Position numbers and translations under genes: made by a program. Shown here in pieces: positions 23,499-32,357 of a stretch of 64,000 nt of DNA. The DNA is from a bacterium (GTDB taxonomy: Bacteria; Desulfobacterota; JAPLJL01): NCBI GenBank assembly GCA_028713675.1, contig JAQTNV010000011.1, forward strand, positions 9,318 to 73,317, given 5' to 3'. Position 1 is the first letter of the stretch; each line of letters begins with the position of its first letter. The notes under the pieces are model-generated. The model was not told where the DNA came from and did no database searches. It worked only from the letters and a program-made list of their open reading frames with translations.

Positions 23499-24599
23499 CT
23501 ATTTTTTGGCCGGGTCCACGTCCGGATCCAGGTAGGGCAGGAAAGCCTTCAGCTTCCCCTTCTCCTCTAAAATTTTCATCGCCATGTCCCGGTTGGTGGG
23601 AGCGACTTCCTTGGCTCTTTTCGACCGGACCATCTTAAACGCCTGCTCCGGGCACCCGGTCACGCACAGCCCGCAGCCGATGCAGCGCTTCGGGTCCAGC
23701 ACCGGCCGGTCCTTTTTCATCGTGAGCGCTTTCATCGGGCAGCGTTTTTCCACGCAGATCCCGCAGCCGGTGCAGGCTTTCCGGTCGAGCTTGGGGACGA
23801 ATCCCGAATTGGAGAGCACATTGGGGTTCCCGTGATGGGTCATGGCCCGGAGGAGGCCGCAGCAGCAGGTGCAGCAGTTGCAGATGAAGGTCAGCTTGTC
23901 CTGGGCGTTGTTCACCTGGCGCACGAGGCCCAGGTCGTCAAATTTCTTGAGCATCTGCTTCATCTCGTCCTTGGTCAGGTAGCGCCCGTATCCCCTCTCC
24001 ACCAGGAAGGTGCAGGTATCGTCGAACATCATGCAGGACTCGGTGGGGTTGTCGCATTTCCGCATCGCGCTCCGGCAGGCGCAATGCGCCACCCCCACCA
24101 CCTTGGCCCGGTCGATCATTTCGTAGACCTTTTCGTAGGGCAGGGTCCCCTGTTCGCTCGCGACCTCTTCCCCGACCGGGATGATCCGGGAGAACGGCAT
24201 GGACTTGGAGCCGAACTCCTTGCAGGCTTTCGAGAGGTATTTCTGCCAGAGCGCGGCCAGGCGGTCGATGGTGGGGTTTCTCTCCCCCTTCATGAAAGGA
24301 AATTCAAATACCCCGGGCATGATCGGGACCAGGGCGTACTGTTTCTCCCCTTCCCTCTCCTTGTAGAAGACCATCCCTTTGTCGGCAAGGGATTCGAGCC
24401 GTTTCACGGCTTCCTCCGCCTTGACCCCCGCCCGGCGGGCGACCGCCTTCACCGGGAAAGGCCGGAACCCGAGGCCGAGGGCCACCTTGGCCTCCTCCGG
24501 GGTGAAGAGGATTTTCAGGATCTCGATGATCTCAGGGGCCGGCGGACAGCCGGCGGGGTGCTTGTCCAGAAGCTCTCGCAAACCTTCATAAGCGTCCAT
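23499..24599 (-). CDS. Winged-helix / dicluster 4Fe-4S protein, paralogue B
   Basis: This 366-residue paralogue of 17585-18760 has the same order: an N-terminal winged-helix-like region (VKAVARRAGVKAEEAVKRL), a cysteine-rich middle (CACRSAMRKCDNPTESC and CNCCTCCCGLL) and two C-terminal ferredoxin clusters (CTGCGICVEKRCP, CIGCGLCVTGCP). An AGGAGG sequence precedes the ATG. The middle cysteines are conserved between paralogues, which suggests a third metal site. It may be a redox sensor or an electron carrier; nothing adjacent tells which. Confidence 0.8.
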   Translation of the reverse strand: MDAYEGLRELLDKHPAGCPPAPEIIEILKILFTPEEAKVALGLGFRPFPVKAVARRAGVKAEEAVKRLESLADKGMVFYKEREGEKQYALVPIMPGVFEFPFMKGERNPTIDRLAALWQKYLSKACKEFGSKSMPFSRIIPVGEEVASEQGTLPYEKVYEMIDRAKVVGVAHCACRSAMRKCDNPTESCMMFDDTCTFLVERGYGRYLTKDEMKQMLKKFDDLGLVRQVNNAQDKLTFICNCCTCCCGLLRAMTHHGNPNVLSNSGFVPKLDRKACTGCGICVEKRCPMKALTMKKDRPVLDPKRCIGCGLCVTGCPEQAFKMVRSKRAKEVAPTNRDMAMKILEEKGKLKAFLPYLDPDVDPAKK

Positions 24600-24704
24600 A
24601 CGACCTCCTCCTTTTTAACTGAAAGCTCCGCTCCCTGTTCTTCGCTAATTGTTTCCCGACCTTATAGGCACATAGATTATAATGTCTAAAAAGAGAAAAG
24701 TTAT

Positions 24705-25898
24705 ATGCCAAGATTCGCAATCAAATCGGTTGTTATTCTTATCGCCTTCCTGGCCGGTTGCGGAGGGGGCGGGACGAAGGATTACGGGCCGATCGAAAAC
24801 TACGCTGATCTTTATAACGGAGTCAGCCAATATCTGACCGGCCAGGTCATCTGCGCCGCCTGCTCGGACTACCAGAGCGGCGATGTTATTCCCGATGAAG
24901 GGGATTCCAATGCCTATTACCCGGCCCTGGTTTATTCCCTCTCGCTCGAAGGGCGCGCCTCGAAGCCGGAGTTGGCCGTCGCGGCCGAGATGGCGGCCCG
25001 GGAAATCACCCTGATCGACAGCTTTTCCGAGTCCGGTATCATTTCCTCTCTGGACGACCCGACCAAGCTTTCCGAAGTTTACATCGGGATCGCCGGCCTA
25101 CTCAAAGCCTATGAAGCCGTCCGGAAGCCGGAATATCTCGAGGCCATCCGCAAGTATTTCACTATCTTCGCCCCCATGATTGATGACTCCTCCAGCCCCC
25201 TGAAAATGGAATCCCTGATGAGCATCAACATCCCCTGGTATGGACCCGCCACCATCTTCGGGGGCCTGGCGGGATTTTTCCTCCAGTACCCGCTTTCCAT
25301 CCCGAAGGCCGAAGACCGCGGAAGCATTTCCGGCACCGGGATCGCCATCCTCTCCAAGCTGGATGACCTCGTTTACGACCCGGCGCGGAAAAATTACCGC
25401 TACATGACCGATTCGGAGGATTTTCTTTACCTTTATTCCAGCGTCTGCGCCGTCCAGGGTCTGCTCCGCGCCCACCTGGTCACGCAAGAACCCGGATACC
25501 TGGACCAAGCCCGGGCGGTGATGGAATCCATGGAGAACCTTTTCGACTCTGAATCCGGGGGTTACCTCGCCGCCGAATACGATTCCCGCTACTTCGCCGC
25601 TTACGAGGAACTCGGCCAGACCCGGTATTTCCAGAAATACATTCCCCTCTCCGGGGCCAATTACCTGACTTACACCGACCTTTTGCTTTACCAGATCACC
25701 GGGGAGGAAATTTACCTGACCCGGGCCGCCCGCATCCTCGATTTCATCCAGGCAAAGCTTTACGTAAACGGCCAGGCCCACCACCACCTGCTGAACGGCT
25801 CCCTGGAAACCGGGGAATACTGCGCCGGCTGCAATTTCCAACTGCTCTACAACATCTACCTTTATGATCGCTTGAAAAAAGGCGGGAAAGTCCTATAA
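24705..25898 (+). CDS. Lipoprotein with alpha/alpha-barrel (six-hairpin-like) domain
   Basis: This 397-residue exported protein has the lipobox LAGC followed by a GGGGT linker. The mature part is helical with repeated hydrophobic/aromatic helices like those of six-hairpin glycosidases or epimerases. It carries a CAAC near residue 50 and a CAGC near the C-terminus, which could form disulfides or bind metal. A TATAAT lies at 24678-24683, but no good -35 is seen. Function unknown; a sugar-active role is only a structural guess. Confidence 0.6.
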   Translation: MPRFAIKSVVILIAFLAGCGGGGTKDYGPIENYADLYNGVSQYLTGQVICAACSDYQSGDVIPDEGDSNAYYPALVYSLSLEGRASKPELAVAAEMAAREITLIDSFSESGIISSLDDPTKLSEVYIGIAGLLKAYEAVRKPEYLEAIRKYFTIFAPMIDDSSSPLKMESLMSINIPWYGPATIFGGLAGFFLQYPLSIPKAEDRGSISGTGIAILSKLDDLVYDPARKNYRYMTDSEDFLYLYSSVCAVQGLLRAHLVTQEPGYLDQARAVMESMENLFDSESGGYLAAEYDSRYFAAYEELGQTRYFQKYIPLSGANYLTYTDLLLYQITGEEIYLTRAARILDFIQAKLYVNGQAHHHLLNGSLETGEYCAGCNFQLLYNIYLYDRLKKGGKVL

Positions 25899-25925
25899 AA
25901 ATTGCAGATTGCGGAATTTTAAAGC

Positions 25926-26048
25926 GGTTTCGAGTTTCGGGTTTCTAGTTTCTGGTTAAACCAATCAAGAATGTTAATTAGATTTAACTCGAAACCCGAA
26001 ACTATAAACTCGAAACTATCTTACTTCTCACCTTTTACTTCTCACTTT
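25926..26048. repeat. Inverted heptad arms GGTTTCG / AACTCGA plus TTACTTC array
   Basis: 25926-25953 has four GGTTTCG/AGTTTCT units. 25986-26020 has five AACTCGA/AACCCGA units, the reverse-complement word. 26021-26048 has four TTACTTC/TCACYTT units that provide the last residues (SEK) and stop of the TetR gene. Confidence 0.8.
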
Positions 26049-26700
26049 TTGACGAGTTTTCCTTCATTTTTCGGCCCCAGTTCCAGCCCAGGAGCATGCC
26101 CTTTACCCCTTCCGACACCCAGCTCCGGTCCTTCCCCGCCCCGATCAGAACCATTATTTCCTGCCCCACCGATACCGCGACCAGGATCCGCGCCAGCACC
26201 TCCGGCAGATAATCCAGGTTAATCCGGCCCTCCTCCGCGGACTCCCGGATATCCTGCGAAATCAGGTTGACAATCTCTTCCATGAAGTCCCGCATGGCGG
26301 CCTGAATATCCGGGTCATTCACGCTGATGGCGTTCAGCCAGATTTTGGAAACGTTCGCGTTAACCTCGGCCGTATACTGGTAATAAGTATCGAATACCCT
26401 GCCGTATCGCTCCCGCATATCGCCGCCCTGGTTCAAAATATGCGAAGTGGTCACTATGATGAACCGGCGCACGTCCTTTATTACCTCGAGAAACAAGGCC
26501 TTCTTGCTCGGAAAATGCAGGTAGATCGTCGGCTCCGTCACCCCCGCCGCCCGGGCGATCTTGGCGGTAGTAGCCCCGTGATAGGTCTCCGCGGCGAAAA
26601 CCCGCTGGGCGGTCCGGAGGATCAGCTTCCGCCGATCTTCCCCCTTCATCCTTTTTACCTTGGTACTGGTTTTCCTGACCAATCTTTTCTTCCTGTTCAT
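26035..26700 (-). CDS. TetR family transcriptional regulator
   Basis: This 221-residue repressor-type protein has an N-terminal helix-turn-helix ATTAKIARAAGVTEPTIYLHFPSKKALFLEV at about residues 45-75 and a helical ligand-binding domain. The start at 26700 was chosen because AGCAGGGA precedes it. No obvious target operon is adjacent: the lipoprotein gene converges on it and rtcB lies upstream on the same strand. The N-terminus is very basic (KKRLVRKTSTKVKRMK). The last codons come from a heptad array. Confidence 0.9.
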   Translation of the reverse strand: MNRKKRLVRKTSTKVKRMKGEDRRKLILRTAQRVFAAETYHGATTAKIARAAGVTEPTIYLHFPSKKALFLEVIKDVRRFIIVTTSHILNQGGDMRERYGRVFDTYYQYTAEVNANVSKIWLNAISVNDPDIQAAMRDFMEEIVNLISQDIRESAEEGRINLDYLPEVLARILVAVSVGQEIMVLIGAGKDRSWVSEGVKGMLLGWNWGRKMKENSSKSEK

Positions 26701-27035
26701 TCCCTGCTCCTTACTAATGTCCCAATTTTTAATCACTAATTAACATTATTTTCAGGCCGAACACAACACCAGGACGTTTCCTCCCTGTTTCCGGTCCGCA
26801 ACCTGACGGCACCCCGGTTCCCGGACCGGTCCGGCCTTGGAGCCGGCCGCCGCACAACGACAGCCGTCCGCAGACCGCCGACCGCCGCAAATGCAATTCG
26901 TTAGGAACGTTTAAAGCGTCTGTCTGGTCTGTCTGGTTTCTTCTGTTTACTGCCTACTGCCTACTGCTTACCCTCCGGGCCGGAGGCTGCCTACTCCCTG
27001 CGCTTTGTCCTTTGCACTATGCCCTATGCTCTTTG
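26701..27035. repeat. Gap between TetR and rtcB with period-9 and period-7 arrays
   Basis: 26701-26915 is GC-rich with no recognised gene or signal. 26920-26937 has two TCTGTCTGG nonamers. 26946-26966 has three CCTACTG heptads. 26967-26990 contains CCTCCGGGCCGGAGG as at 3148. 27002-27036 has five CCTATGC-type heptads whose last unit touches the rtcB stop. The block is an inverted relative of 3104-3178. Confidence 0.7.
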
Positions 27036-28487
27036 TTATCCCTTGATCACCCCCATCGGCTTTAGCCGTGCGACCTTCCGGGCGATCCCGGCCGCCTGGA
27101 CGCAGTCCACCACATTGGCCACTTCCTTGTAGGCCTCGGGCATCTCCTCGGACAGGGTCTCCCGGCTCGAAGCCATGACCACAATGTTCAGATCCTCCAG
27201 CTCCCGGGCGATGGAGCGCCCCCGGGCCCTTCTGATCGCCTCGGTGCGGGACATGACCCGCCCGGCCCCGTGGCAGGCGGAGCCCCAGGATTCCGCCATC
27301 GCCCGAGGCGTGCCGACCAGGACGAAGCTCTCCCGGCCCATGTCCCCCGGGATCAGGACCGGCTGGCCGGCCTGGCGGTAGTCCTCCGGGACCGCGGGAT
27401 GCCCCGCCGGGAAGGCCCGGGTCGCCCCCTTGCGGTGGACGCAGACCTTCCGTTCTTTTCCGTCGACGAGGTGGGTTTCGATCTTGGCGATGTTGTGGGC
27501 CACGTCGTAAACCAGCTGGAGACCGATTTTCCCCGGCGCCTGCCCGAGCGCCCGGGAAAAGGACTCGCGGACCCAGTGGGTAATGATCTGGCGGTTGGCG
27601 AAGGCGTAGTTGACCGCCGCCGCCATCGCCCCCAGGTATTCCCGGCCCTCCTTCGAATCGATCGGGGCGCAGCAGAGCTGGCGGTCGGGGAGCTCGATCT
27701 TGTAGCGGCGGGCGGCCTCGGAGAGGATCCGGATGTAATCGTCGCAGACCTGGTGCCCCAGCCCCCGGGACCCAGTGTGGACCTGGATGACGACCTGGTC
27801 CTTAAATAACCCGAAAACCCGGGCCACCGTCTCGTCATAAATTTCCGCCACGTAATCGATCTCGACAAAGTGGTTCCCGGAGCCGAGCGTGCCGAGCTGG
27901 GGCCGGCCCCGTTCCTTGGCCCTGGGGCTGACCACCTCCGGGTTCGCCCCTCCCATCTTCCCGCTTTCCTCGATGTGGGCCAGGTCCTCCTTTTCGCCGA
28001 AACCCTGGCTGACCGCCCAGGCCGCCCCCTGGGAGAGGACGTCCCGCTCCTCGTGCGCGGAAAGCCTGATCGGGCCCTTGGATCCCACCCCGGAGGGAAT
28101 GGCGGAAAAAAGGGCGGAAACAATCTCGGCCACCCGGCCCTCAAGATCCTTCTTTTCCAGTTCCGATCGGATCAGCCGCACCCCGCAGTTGATGTCGTAG
28201 CCCACCCCGCCGGGGGAAACCACCCCCTCGGAAAGGTCGAAGGCCGCCACCCCGCCGATCGGGAAACCGTAGCCCCAGTGGATGTCCGGCATCGCCAGGG
28301 AATACTTGATGATTCCCGGGAGCTGGGCCACGTTGGCCACCTGCACCGGGCTTTCGTCCCCGGCCACACCCTTCATGATGGTTTCGTCGGCGTAGATGAT
28401 CCCGTCCACCCGCATCTTCCCCTGCTTCGGGATGCGGACATGAGACTCATCCATCCGGACGAATTCAAAATCCGACGCTTTGGTCAT
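27036..28487 (-). CDS. rtcB: RNA-splicing ligase RtcB
   Basis: This 483-residue GTP- and Mn-dependent ligase joins 2',3'-cyclic phosphate (or 3'-phosphate) RNA ends to 5'-hydroxyl ends. Signature segments are MPDIHWGYGFPIGGVAA, GVGYDINCGVRL, LGSGNHFVEID, HTGSRGLGHQ and WGSACHGAGRVMSR, which carry the metal-binding Cys/His residues and the guanylylated His. The length is typical. The start at 28487 (MTKASDFEF) was preferred to 28535. No RtcA or archease gene is adjacent. Confidence 0.95.
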   Translation of the reverse strand: MTKASDFEFVRMDESHVRIPKQGKMRVDGIIYADETIMKGVAGDESPVQVANVAQLPGIIKYSLAMPDIHWGYGFPIGGVAAFDLSEGVVSPGGVGYDINCGVRLIRSELEKKDLEGRVAEIVSALFSAIPSGVGSKGPIRLSAHEERDVLSQGAAWAVSQGFGEKEDLAHIEESGKMGGANPEVVSPRAKERGRPQLGTLGSGNHFVEIDYVAEIYDETVARVFGLFKDQVVIQVHTGSRGLGHQVCDDYIRILSEAARRYKIELPDRQLCCAPIDSKEGREYLGAMAAAVNYAFANRQIITHWVRESFSRALGQAPGKIGLQLVYDVAHNIAKIETHLVDGKERKVCVHRKGATRAFPAGHPAVPEDYRQAGQPVLIPGDMGRESFVLVGTPRAMAESWGSACHGAGRVMSRTEAIRRARGRSIARELEDLNIVVMASSRETLSEEMPEAYKEVANVVDCVQAAGIARKVARLKPMGVIKG

Positions 28488-28561
28488 ATTTTGCCCCTGT
28501 TTTTTCAGTATGAGGTAGGCTCTCCGACGAATCAAGCACTATAATAGGAAAGAGCCAAGAG

Positions 28562-28664
28562 GCGAGAGACAAGCGACAAGAGCCTAAGAGTTAGGAAGCC
28601 TAAAAGCCAAAATACGTTTTCTGATTTTTGATAAAACTCTATGCTCTATGCCCTATGCTCTATG
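28562..28664. repeat. Heptad arrays in the divergent rtcB / ygiQ-like gap
   Basis: 28637-28664 contains four units CTCTATG, CTCTATG, CCCTATG, CTCTATG ending 15 bases before the radical SAM gene start. 28562-28590 is a looser GACAAGA array. A TATAAT at 28541-28546 lacks a -35 partner. Confidence 0.7.
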
Positions 28665-28679
28665 CCGAGATAGATAAAC

Positions 28680-30371
28680 ATGTTTCTTCCTACTACACCG
28701 GATGAACTGAAAAAGCTGGGCTGGGATGGACTGGATATCATCCTGGTTACCGGCGACGCCTACATCGACAGCCCCTTCATCGGCGTGGCCGTGATCGGGA
28801 AGGTCCTCCTGAATGCCGGCTACCGGGTGGGCATCATCGCCCAGCCCGACTGGCAGAGCAACCGGGACATCACCCGCCTGGGCGAACCCCGGCTTTTCTG
28901 GGGGGTAACCGCCGGGTGCGTGGACTCGATGGTGGCCAACTACACCCCGGTGAATATGCCCCGCCGGAAAGATGATTACACCCCGGGCGGGAGAAACACC
29001 CGGCGGCCCGACCGCGCTTCAATTGTTTACACCAATCTGATCCGCCGTTTCTTTAAAAACGGCCGGCCCATCGTCCTGGGGGGGATCGAAGTAAGCCTCC
29101 GCCGCGTCCCCCACTACGATTACTGGGACGATGCCGTCCGCCGCTCCATCCTCTTCGACGCCAAGGCCGACTACCTGGTCTACGGGATGGGGGAAAAAAC
29201 CGTCCTGGAACTCGCGCAAAAGCTGAAAAAGGGCGAAACGGCCGAGAAAATCCGCGGGCTCTGCTACATCTCCGGCCAGCCCCGCCCCGGCTACCTTCAC
29301 CTCCCTTCCTATTCCGAGGTCAGGGCGGACAAGCAGAAATTCATCGAGATGTTTCATCTCTTTTCCCAGAACAACGACCCGGTCACGGCCAAGGGACTTT
29401 GCCAGCTCCAGGACACCCGCTACCTGATTCAAAATCCCCCGGCACCTTACCTGGACGAGGCCGAACTCGACGCCGTTTATGACCTGGATTACGAAAGGGA
29501 TGTTCATCCTTTTGACAAAAAGAACGGGCCGGTCCTGGCCCTGGAAACAATCAGGTTCTCAATCACCAGCCACCAGGGCTGCTTCGGGGGATGCAATTTC
29601 TGCGGAATCTCGGTCCACCAGGGCCGGACGGTCCGCTCCCGAAGCGAGGCCTCGATCCTGAAGGAAGCCCGGGCGCTTACCCGGCTTCCGGATTTCAAGG
29701 GTTATATTCTGGATGTGGGTGGCCCCACCGCCAACATGTACGGGATGGAATGTGAAAACCAGCTGAAGCTCGGTTCCTGCCGGAGCAAGGGCTGTCTGTT
29801 CCCGAAGGTCTGCCGGAACCGGAAGATCAGCCACGCCCGGCAGATCCGGCTCCTGAAAAAACTCGGAGAGATCCCGGGGGTAAAAAAGGCTTTCGTGGCT
29901 TCCGGGATCAGGCACGATCTGGTCCTGGCCGACGAAATCGCCGGGACGCCCTATCTCCGCGAAGTGGTGGAAAGCCATGTCTCCGGCCAGCTCAAGGTGG
30001 CCCCCGAGCACAGCGAGGAAAAGGTCCTGAACCTGATGGGGAAGCCGGGCCCCCAGGCCCTGGTGGATTTCAAGAACCTCTTTGACCGGCAGAACCGGGA
30101 AGCGGGGAAGAAACAGTTCCTGACCTATTACCTGATGGTCGCCCATCCGGGATGCGAAAAGGCGGAGATGACCGGTTTGAAGGAATTCGTCGCGCGGAAA
30201 CTGAAAATGTCCCCCGAGCAGGTCCAGATCTTCACCCCCCTGCCCTCCACTTATTCGGCTCTAATGTATTACACCGGGGTTGATCCCTGGACCGGGCAGC
30301 CGGTTTTCGTGGAAAAAGATCAGAAGCGGAAAGAAGAACAGAAAAAGATAATAGTCGCAGGTAGCAGGTAG
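28680..30371 (+). CDS. YgiQ family radical SAM protein
   Basis: This 563-residue radical SAM enzyme is related to YgiQ. It opens with FLPTTPDELKKLGWDGLDIILVTGDAYIDSP, typical for the family, has the cluster motif CFGGCNFC at about residue 300, and later LKVAPEHSEEKVL and MVAHPGC. The reaction of the family is unknown. The last residues (VAGSR) and the stop are encoded by a GTAGCAG heptad array that follows directly, so the natural C-terminus may have been altered. Confidence 0.92.
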   Translation: MFLPTTPDELKKLGWDGLDIILVTGDAYIDSPFIGVAVIGKVLLNAGYRVGIIAQPDWQSNRDITRLGEPRLFWGVTAGCVDSMVANYTPVNMPRRKDDYTPGGRNTRRPDRASIVYTNLIRRFFKNGRPIVLGGIEVSLRRVPHYDYWDDAVRRSILFDAKADYLVYGMGEKTVLELAQKLKKGETAEKIRGLCYISGQPRPGYLHLPSYSEVRADKQKFIEMFHLFSQNNDPVTAKGLCQLQDTRYLIQNPPAPYLDEAELDAVYDLDYERDVHPFDKKNGPVLALETIRFSITSHQGCFGGCNFCGISVHQGRTVRSRSEASILKEARALTRLPDFKGYILDVGGPTANMYGMECENQLKLGSCRSKGCLFPKVCRNRKISHARQIRLLKKLGEIPGVKKAFVASGIRHDLVLADEIAGTPYLREVVESHVSGQLKVAPEHSEEKVLNLMGKPGPQALVDFKNLFDRQNREAGKKQFLTYYLMVAHPGCEKAEMTGLKEFVARKLKMSPEQVQIFTPLPSTYSALMYYTGVDPWTGQPVFVEKDQKRKEEQKKIIVAGSR

Positions 30372-30505
30372 CAAAAAACAGGGGAAAAACGGTTGCTGGG
30401 TGGTTAGGTTGTTAGGTGGTTCAAAAAACGAAATAAACGATCTAAACGTTCTGAGCGCTTTGCGCTTTGTTCTTTACCTATCACCTATGACCTATCACCC
30501 ATGAC
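30354..30505. repeat. Heptad and octamer arrays at a convergent gene end
   Basis: 30354-30374 has three GTAGCAR heptads containing the upstream stop codon. 30394-30417 has three octamers (GCTGGGTG, GTTAGGTT, GTTAGGTG). 30457-30505 has seven consecutive heptads of GCTTTGC then CTATCAC/CTATGAC type. Confidence 0.8.
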
Positions 30506-30519
30506 CTTTTTTCCCGGCA

Positions 30520-31086
30520 TCACGCTTTCTCGTAAATTCCGTGGTAAACGACCGCGTTTTGGCCTTCCACCTTTTCCTGGGTGATTGAAAACTCCAGCGC
30601 TTTTCCGTTGGAAATCTCGATCAGGCCCTCGATCCACCCCCCCATCATGTAGGCGAAGGGGATAAAAATGGGTTCATTCCCGGGATCCAGATACCTGGCC
30701 TCTATATGTCCGGGTTTTTCGACGGTCACCTTGAACCAGGGCGAATCGACAAAGGAAGGAAAAATCTCGCGGAAGCTTTTCAGGGTTTCAAAGGTATCCA
30801 TTTCCGTAAAGGTCTTGTAGGCGACCGGAACGATCGTCAAGGCGGAAAACCTGCCCCACTGCCGGGCGACTTCTGGGTTTTTCTTGGCAATCATCTCGAA
30901 AATCACCTGGATGAGATGGCGGCCGGGCACGCCAGAATACCAGGTGGAGAAAACTACGCGCTCTTCCAAAATCTTGCGATCCGCTTCAGTAAAATGCGCT
31001 TCCAGATTCTTATCCTTGTTGGATTTAATCAGCTTGACGACTCCAACAAGCAAAGTTCCTTTAATCTTGGTAAAAAGCGGCGCCAT
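30520..31086 (-). CDS. Conserved-looking hypothetical protein, 188 aa
   Basis: I do not recognise this protein with confidence. It is mixed alpha/beta without signal peptide, with segments FSTWYSGVPGRHLIQVIFEMIAKK and FVDSPWFKVTVEKPGHIEARY. The layout is faintly like the TIGR02265/DUF2378 type of proteins known from myxobacteria. The ATG at 31086 is preferred to a TTG at 31095. It is AT-richer than the core genes. The region upstream has 30-bp tandem repeats. Confidence 0.6.
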   Translation of the reverse strand: MAPLFTKIKGTLLVGVVKLIKSNKDKNLEAHFTEADRKILEERVVFSTWYSGVPGRHLIQVIFEMIAKKNPEVARQWGRFSALTIVPVAYKTFTEMDTFETLKSFREIFPSFVDSPWFKVTVEKPGHIEARYLDPGNEPIFIPFAYMMGGWIEGLIEISNGKALEFSITQEKVEGQNAVVYHGIYEKA

Positions 31087-31165
31087 ATTTTTCAATTTTA
31101 TTGTTGTTATATTTTTATATTAACAAAATGGATCTTATGGGCATATAGAGTAAACCCCTCAATAT

Positions 31166-31370
31166 GTCATCCTAATTCCGCTTATTATCTCTAATGTCAT
31201 CCTGAGTCCGCTCACCATACTTTAATGTCTGAGTCCGCTCACCATACTTTAATGTCATCCTGAGCCCGCCTCTGGCGGGAGAAGGATCTGCTTTTTGGGA
31301 TTTCTTTAGAGGATAGGTCGACTCAGATGCCGTCCGGGGTTTAACTCGAAACCCGAAACCAGAAACTCGA
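31166..31370. repeat. About 30-bp tandem repeat, REP-like hairpin and heptad array
   Basis: 31166-31253 consists of three diverged units of 27-31 bases that begin GTC(ATCC)TGAGTCCG and end CTTTAAT. It runs into a GTCATCCTGAGCCCGCC...GGCGGGAGAAGGATCT element (31254-31290). 31343-31370 has four AACTCGA-type heptads just before the stop of the TIGR04076 gene. Confidence 0.7.
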
Positions 31371-31380
31371 AACTTTTTTC

Positions 31381-31659
31381 CTAGGTTCTTTTCTTCCTTT
31401 CCAGCCTGATCGTGACCGGATGTTTGGGGTCGGGGCAGGTTAGTTCGATAACATCCCCCTTCCACCAGGGCAGATTACCCCCGAACTGAAAGGTTTGCAG
31501 AGCGGGGAAAATATTATGGTAAAACCAACCGCACAAGCCGGCCGGGTTGTGACAGCTGATCTCGAAAGTATCGCCTTCCTGGTGGCCGGCGCCGCATTTT
31601 CCCTTCACTTCTTTAACGGTCGCCGTCACCTGATAGCCCATTCCCGGGTCTTTCGCCAT
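31381..31659 (-). CDS. TIGR04076 family protein
   Basis: This 92-residue cytoplasmic protein matches the TIGR04076 pattern: VTATVKEVKGKCGAGHQEGDTF, then CHNPAGLCGWFYHNIFPALQTFQFGG, then a VIELTCPDPKHPVTIRLE end. Cysteines at four positions are typical. The function of the family is unknown. AAGGAGG precedes the ATG. A longer relative is encoded upstream at 31860 on the same strand. Confidence 0.8.
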   Translation of the reverse strand: MAKDPGMGYQVTATVKEVKGKCGAGHQEGDTFEISCHNPAGLCGWFYHNIFPALQTFQFGGNLPWWKGDVIELTCPDPKHPVTIRLERKKRT

Positions 31660-31710
31660 TGTTAATCCTCCTTAAACTTTAATAACAATGCTTTATTGTG
31701 TTTTTTTGTT

Positions 31711-31836
31711 GGCATCCCTGTACCTTTTTTTGTCATCCCTGTACCTTTTTTTGTCATCCCTGCGAAAGCAGGGATCCAGACAAATTAAAAATACTGGATT
31801 CCGCATCAAGTGCGGAATGACGAAATAAGGCGAATA
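31711..31836. repeat. 20-bp tandem repeat and REP-like element
   Basis: 31711-31750 has two units of about 20 bases containing CATCCCTGTACC followed by seven T. 31731-31836 is a member of the GTCATCCC...GGAATGAC element family seen at 2092. The gap separates the two TIGR04076-like genes. Confidence 0.7.
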
Positions 31837-31859
31837 CAAAACCACAAGGAAATTCAAGT

Positions 31860-32294
31860 TCAGCGCTGTCTATCCACCACCTTCGCCTCAATTACCACTC
31901 GGCCCCAGCCGCCGCAGTCTATCCCCACGTCTTCGCATTGGGAGAATTTGAACGAAGGCACCGGGTCCAGGCCCTCGTAAATCCTCTCCTGGATCACCCA
32001 AACCAGCCGGGACATGGCCGGCAGAATGAAGGGGCAAACCTTCTTCGGCCCCTTGTGGGCAAGCATGTAACCCTCCGCGCCGAAATAGAACTTGTCTCCG
32101 ACCTTGTGCTCGATGTTGCAGCCGTGGGATTTGACCACCTCGAAAATGATGGTCTTGTTCATCAGGGCCTCGGCCGCCTTCATCACCTTGACGTTCCGGG
32201 GGTTGTTTTTAAATTTCTTGGCCTCCTCTTCCGTATATCCCAGCTTGTCCTGCATTATTTTCCAAACCGCTTCATTCAATTCATTCTTCGCCAT
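31860..32294 (-). CDS. TIGR04076-like protein, longer form
   Basis: This 144-residue protein has a helical N-terminal extension (about residues 1-45) and a TIGR04076-like core: TIIFEVVKSHGCNIEHKVGDKFYF, a CPFILPAMSRLVWVIQERI helix and a CEDVGIDCGGWGRVVIEA end. AAAGGAG precedes the ATG by 6 bases. It probably shares ancestry with the 31381 gene. The role is unknown, and it may bind a metal through its cysteines. Confidence 0.7.
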   Translation of the reverse strand: MAKNELNEAVWKIMQDKLGYTEEEAKKFKNNPRNVKVMKAAEALMNKTIIFEVVKSHGCNIEHKVGDKFYFGAEGYMLAHKGPKKVCPFILPAMSRLVWVIQERIYEGLDPVPSFKFSQCEDVGIDCGGWGRVVIEAKVVDRQR

Positions 32295-32317
32295 GATCTT
32301 CTCCTTTGATAATAACC

Positions 32318-32353
32318 TTTCTCGCGTTTCTCGCCTTTCCCGCCTTTCTCGCT
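32318..32353. repeat. Nonamer array TTTCTCGCC
   Basis: Four 9-nt units TTTCTCGCG, TTTCTCGCC, TTTCCCGCC, TTTCTCGCT sit between the GH13 stop and the TIGR04076-like gene, partly overlapping the upstream region of the latter. Confidence 0.75.
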
Positions 32354-32357
32354 TTTA

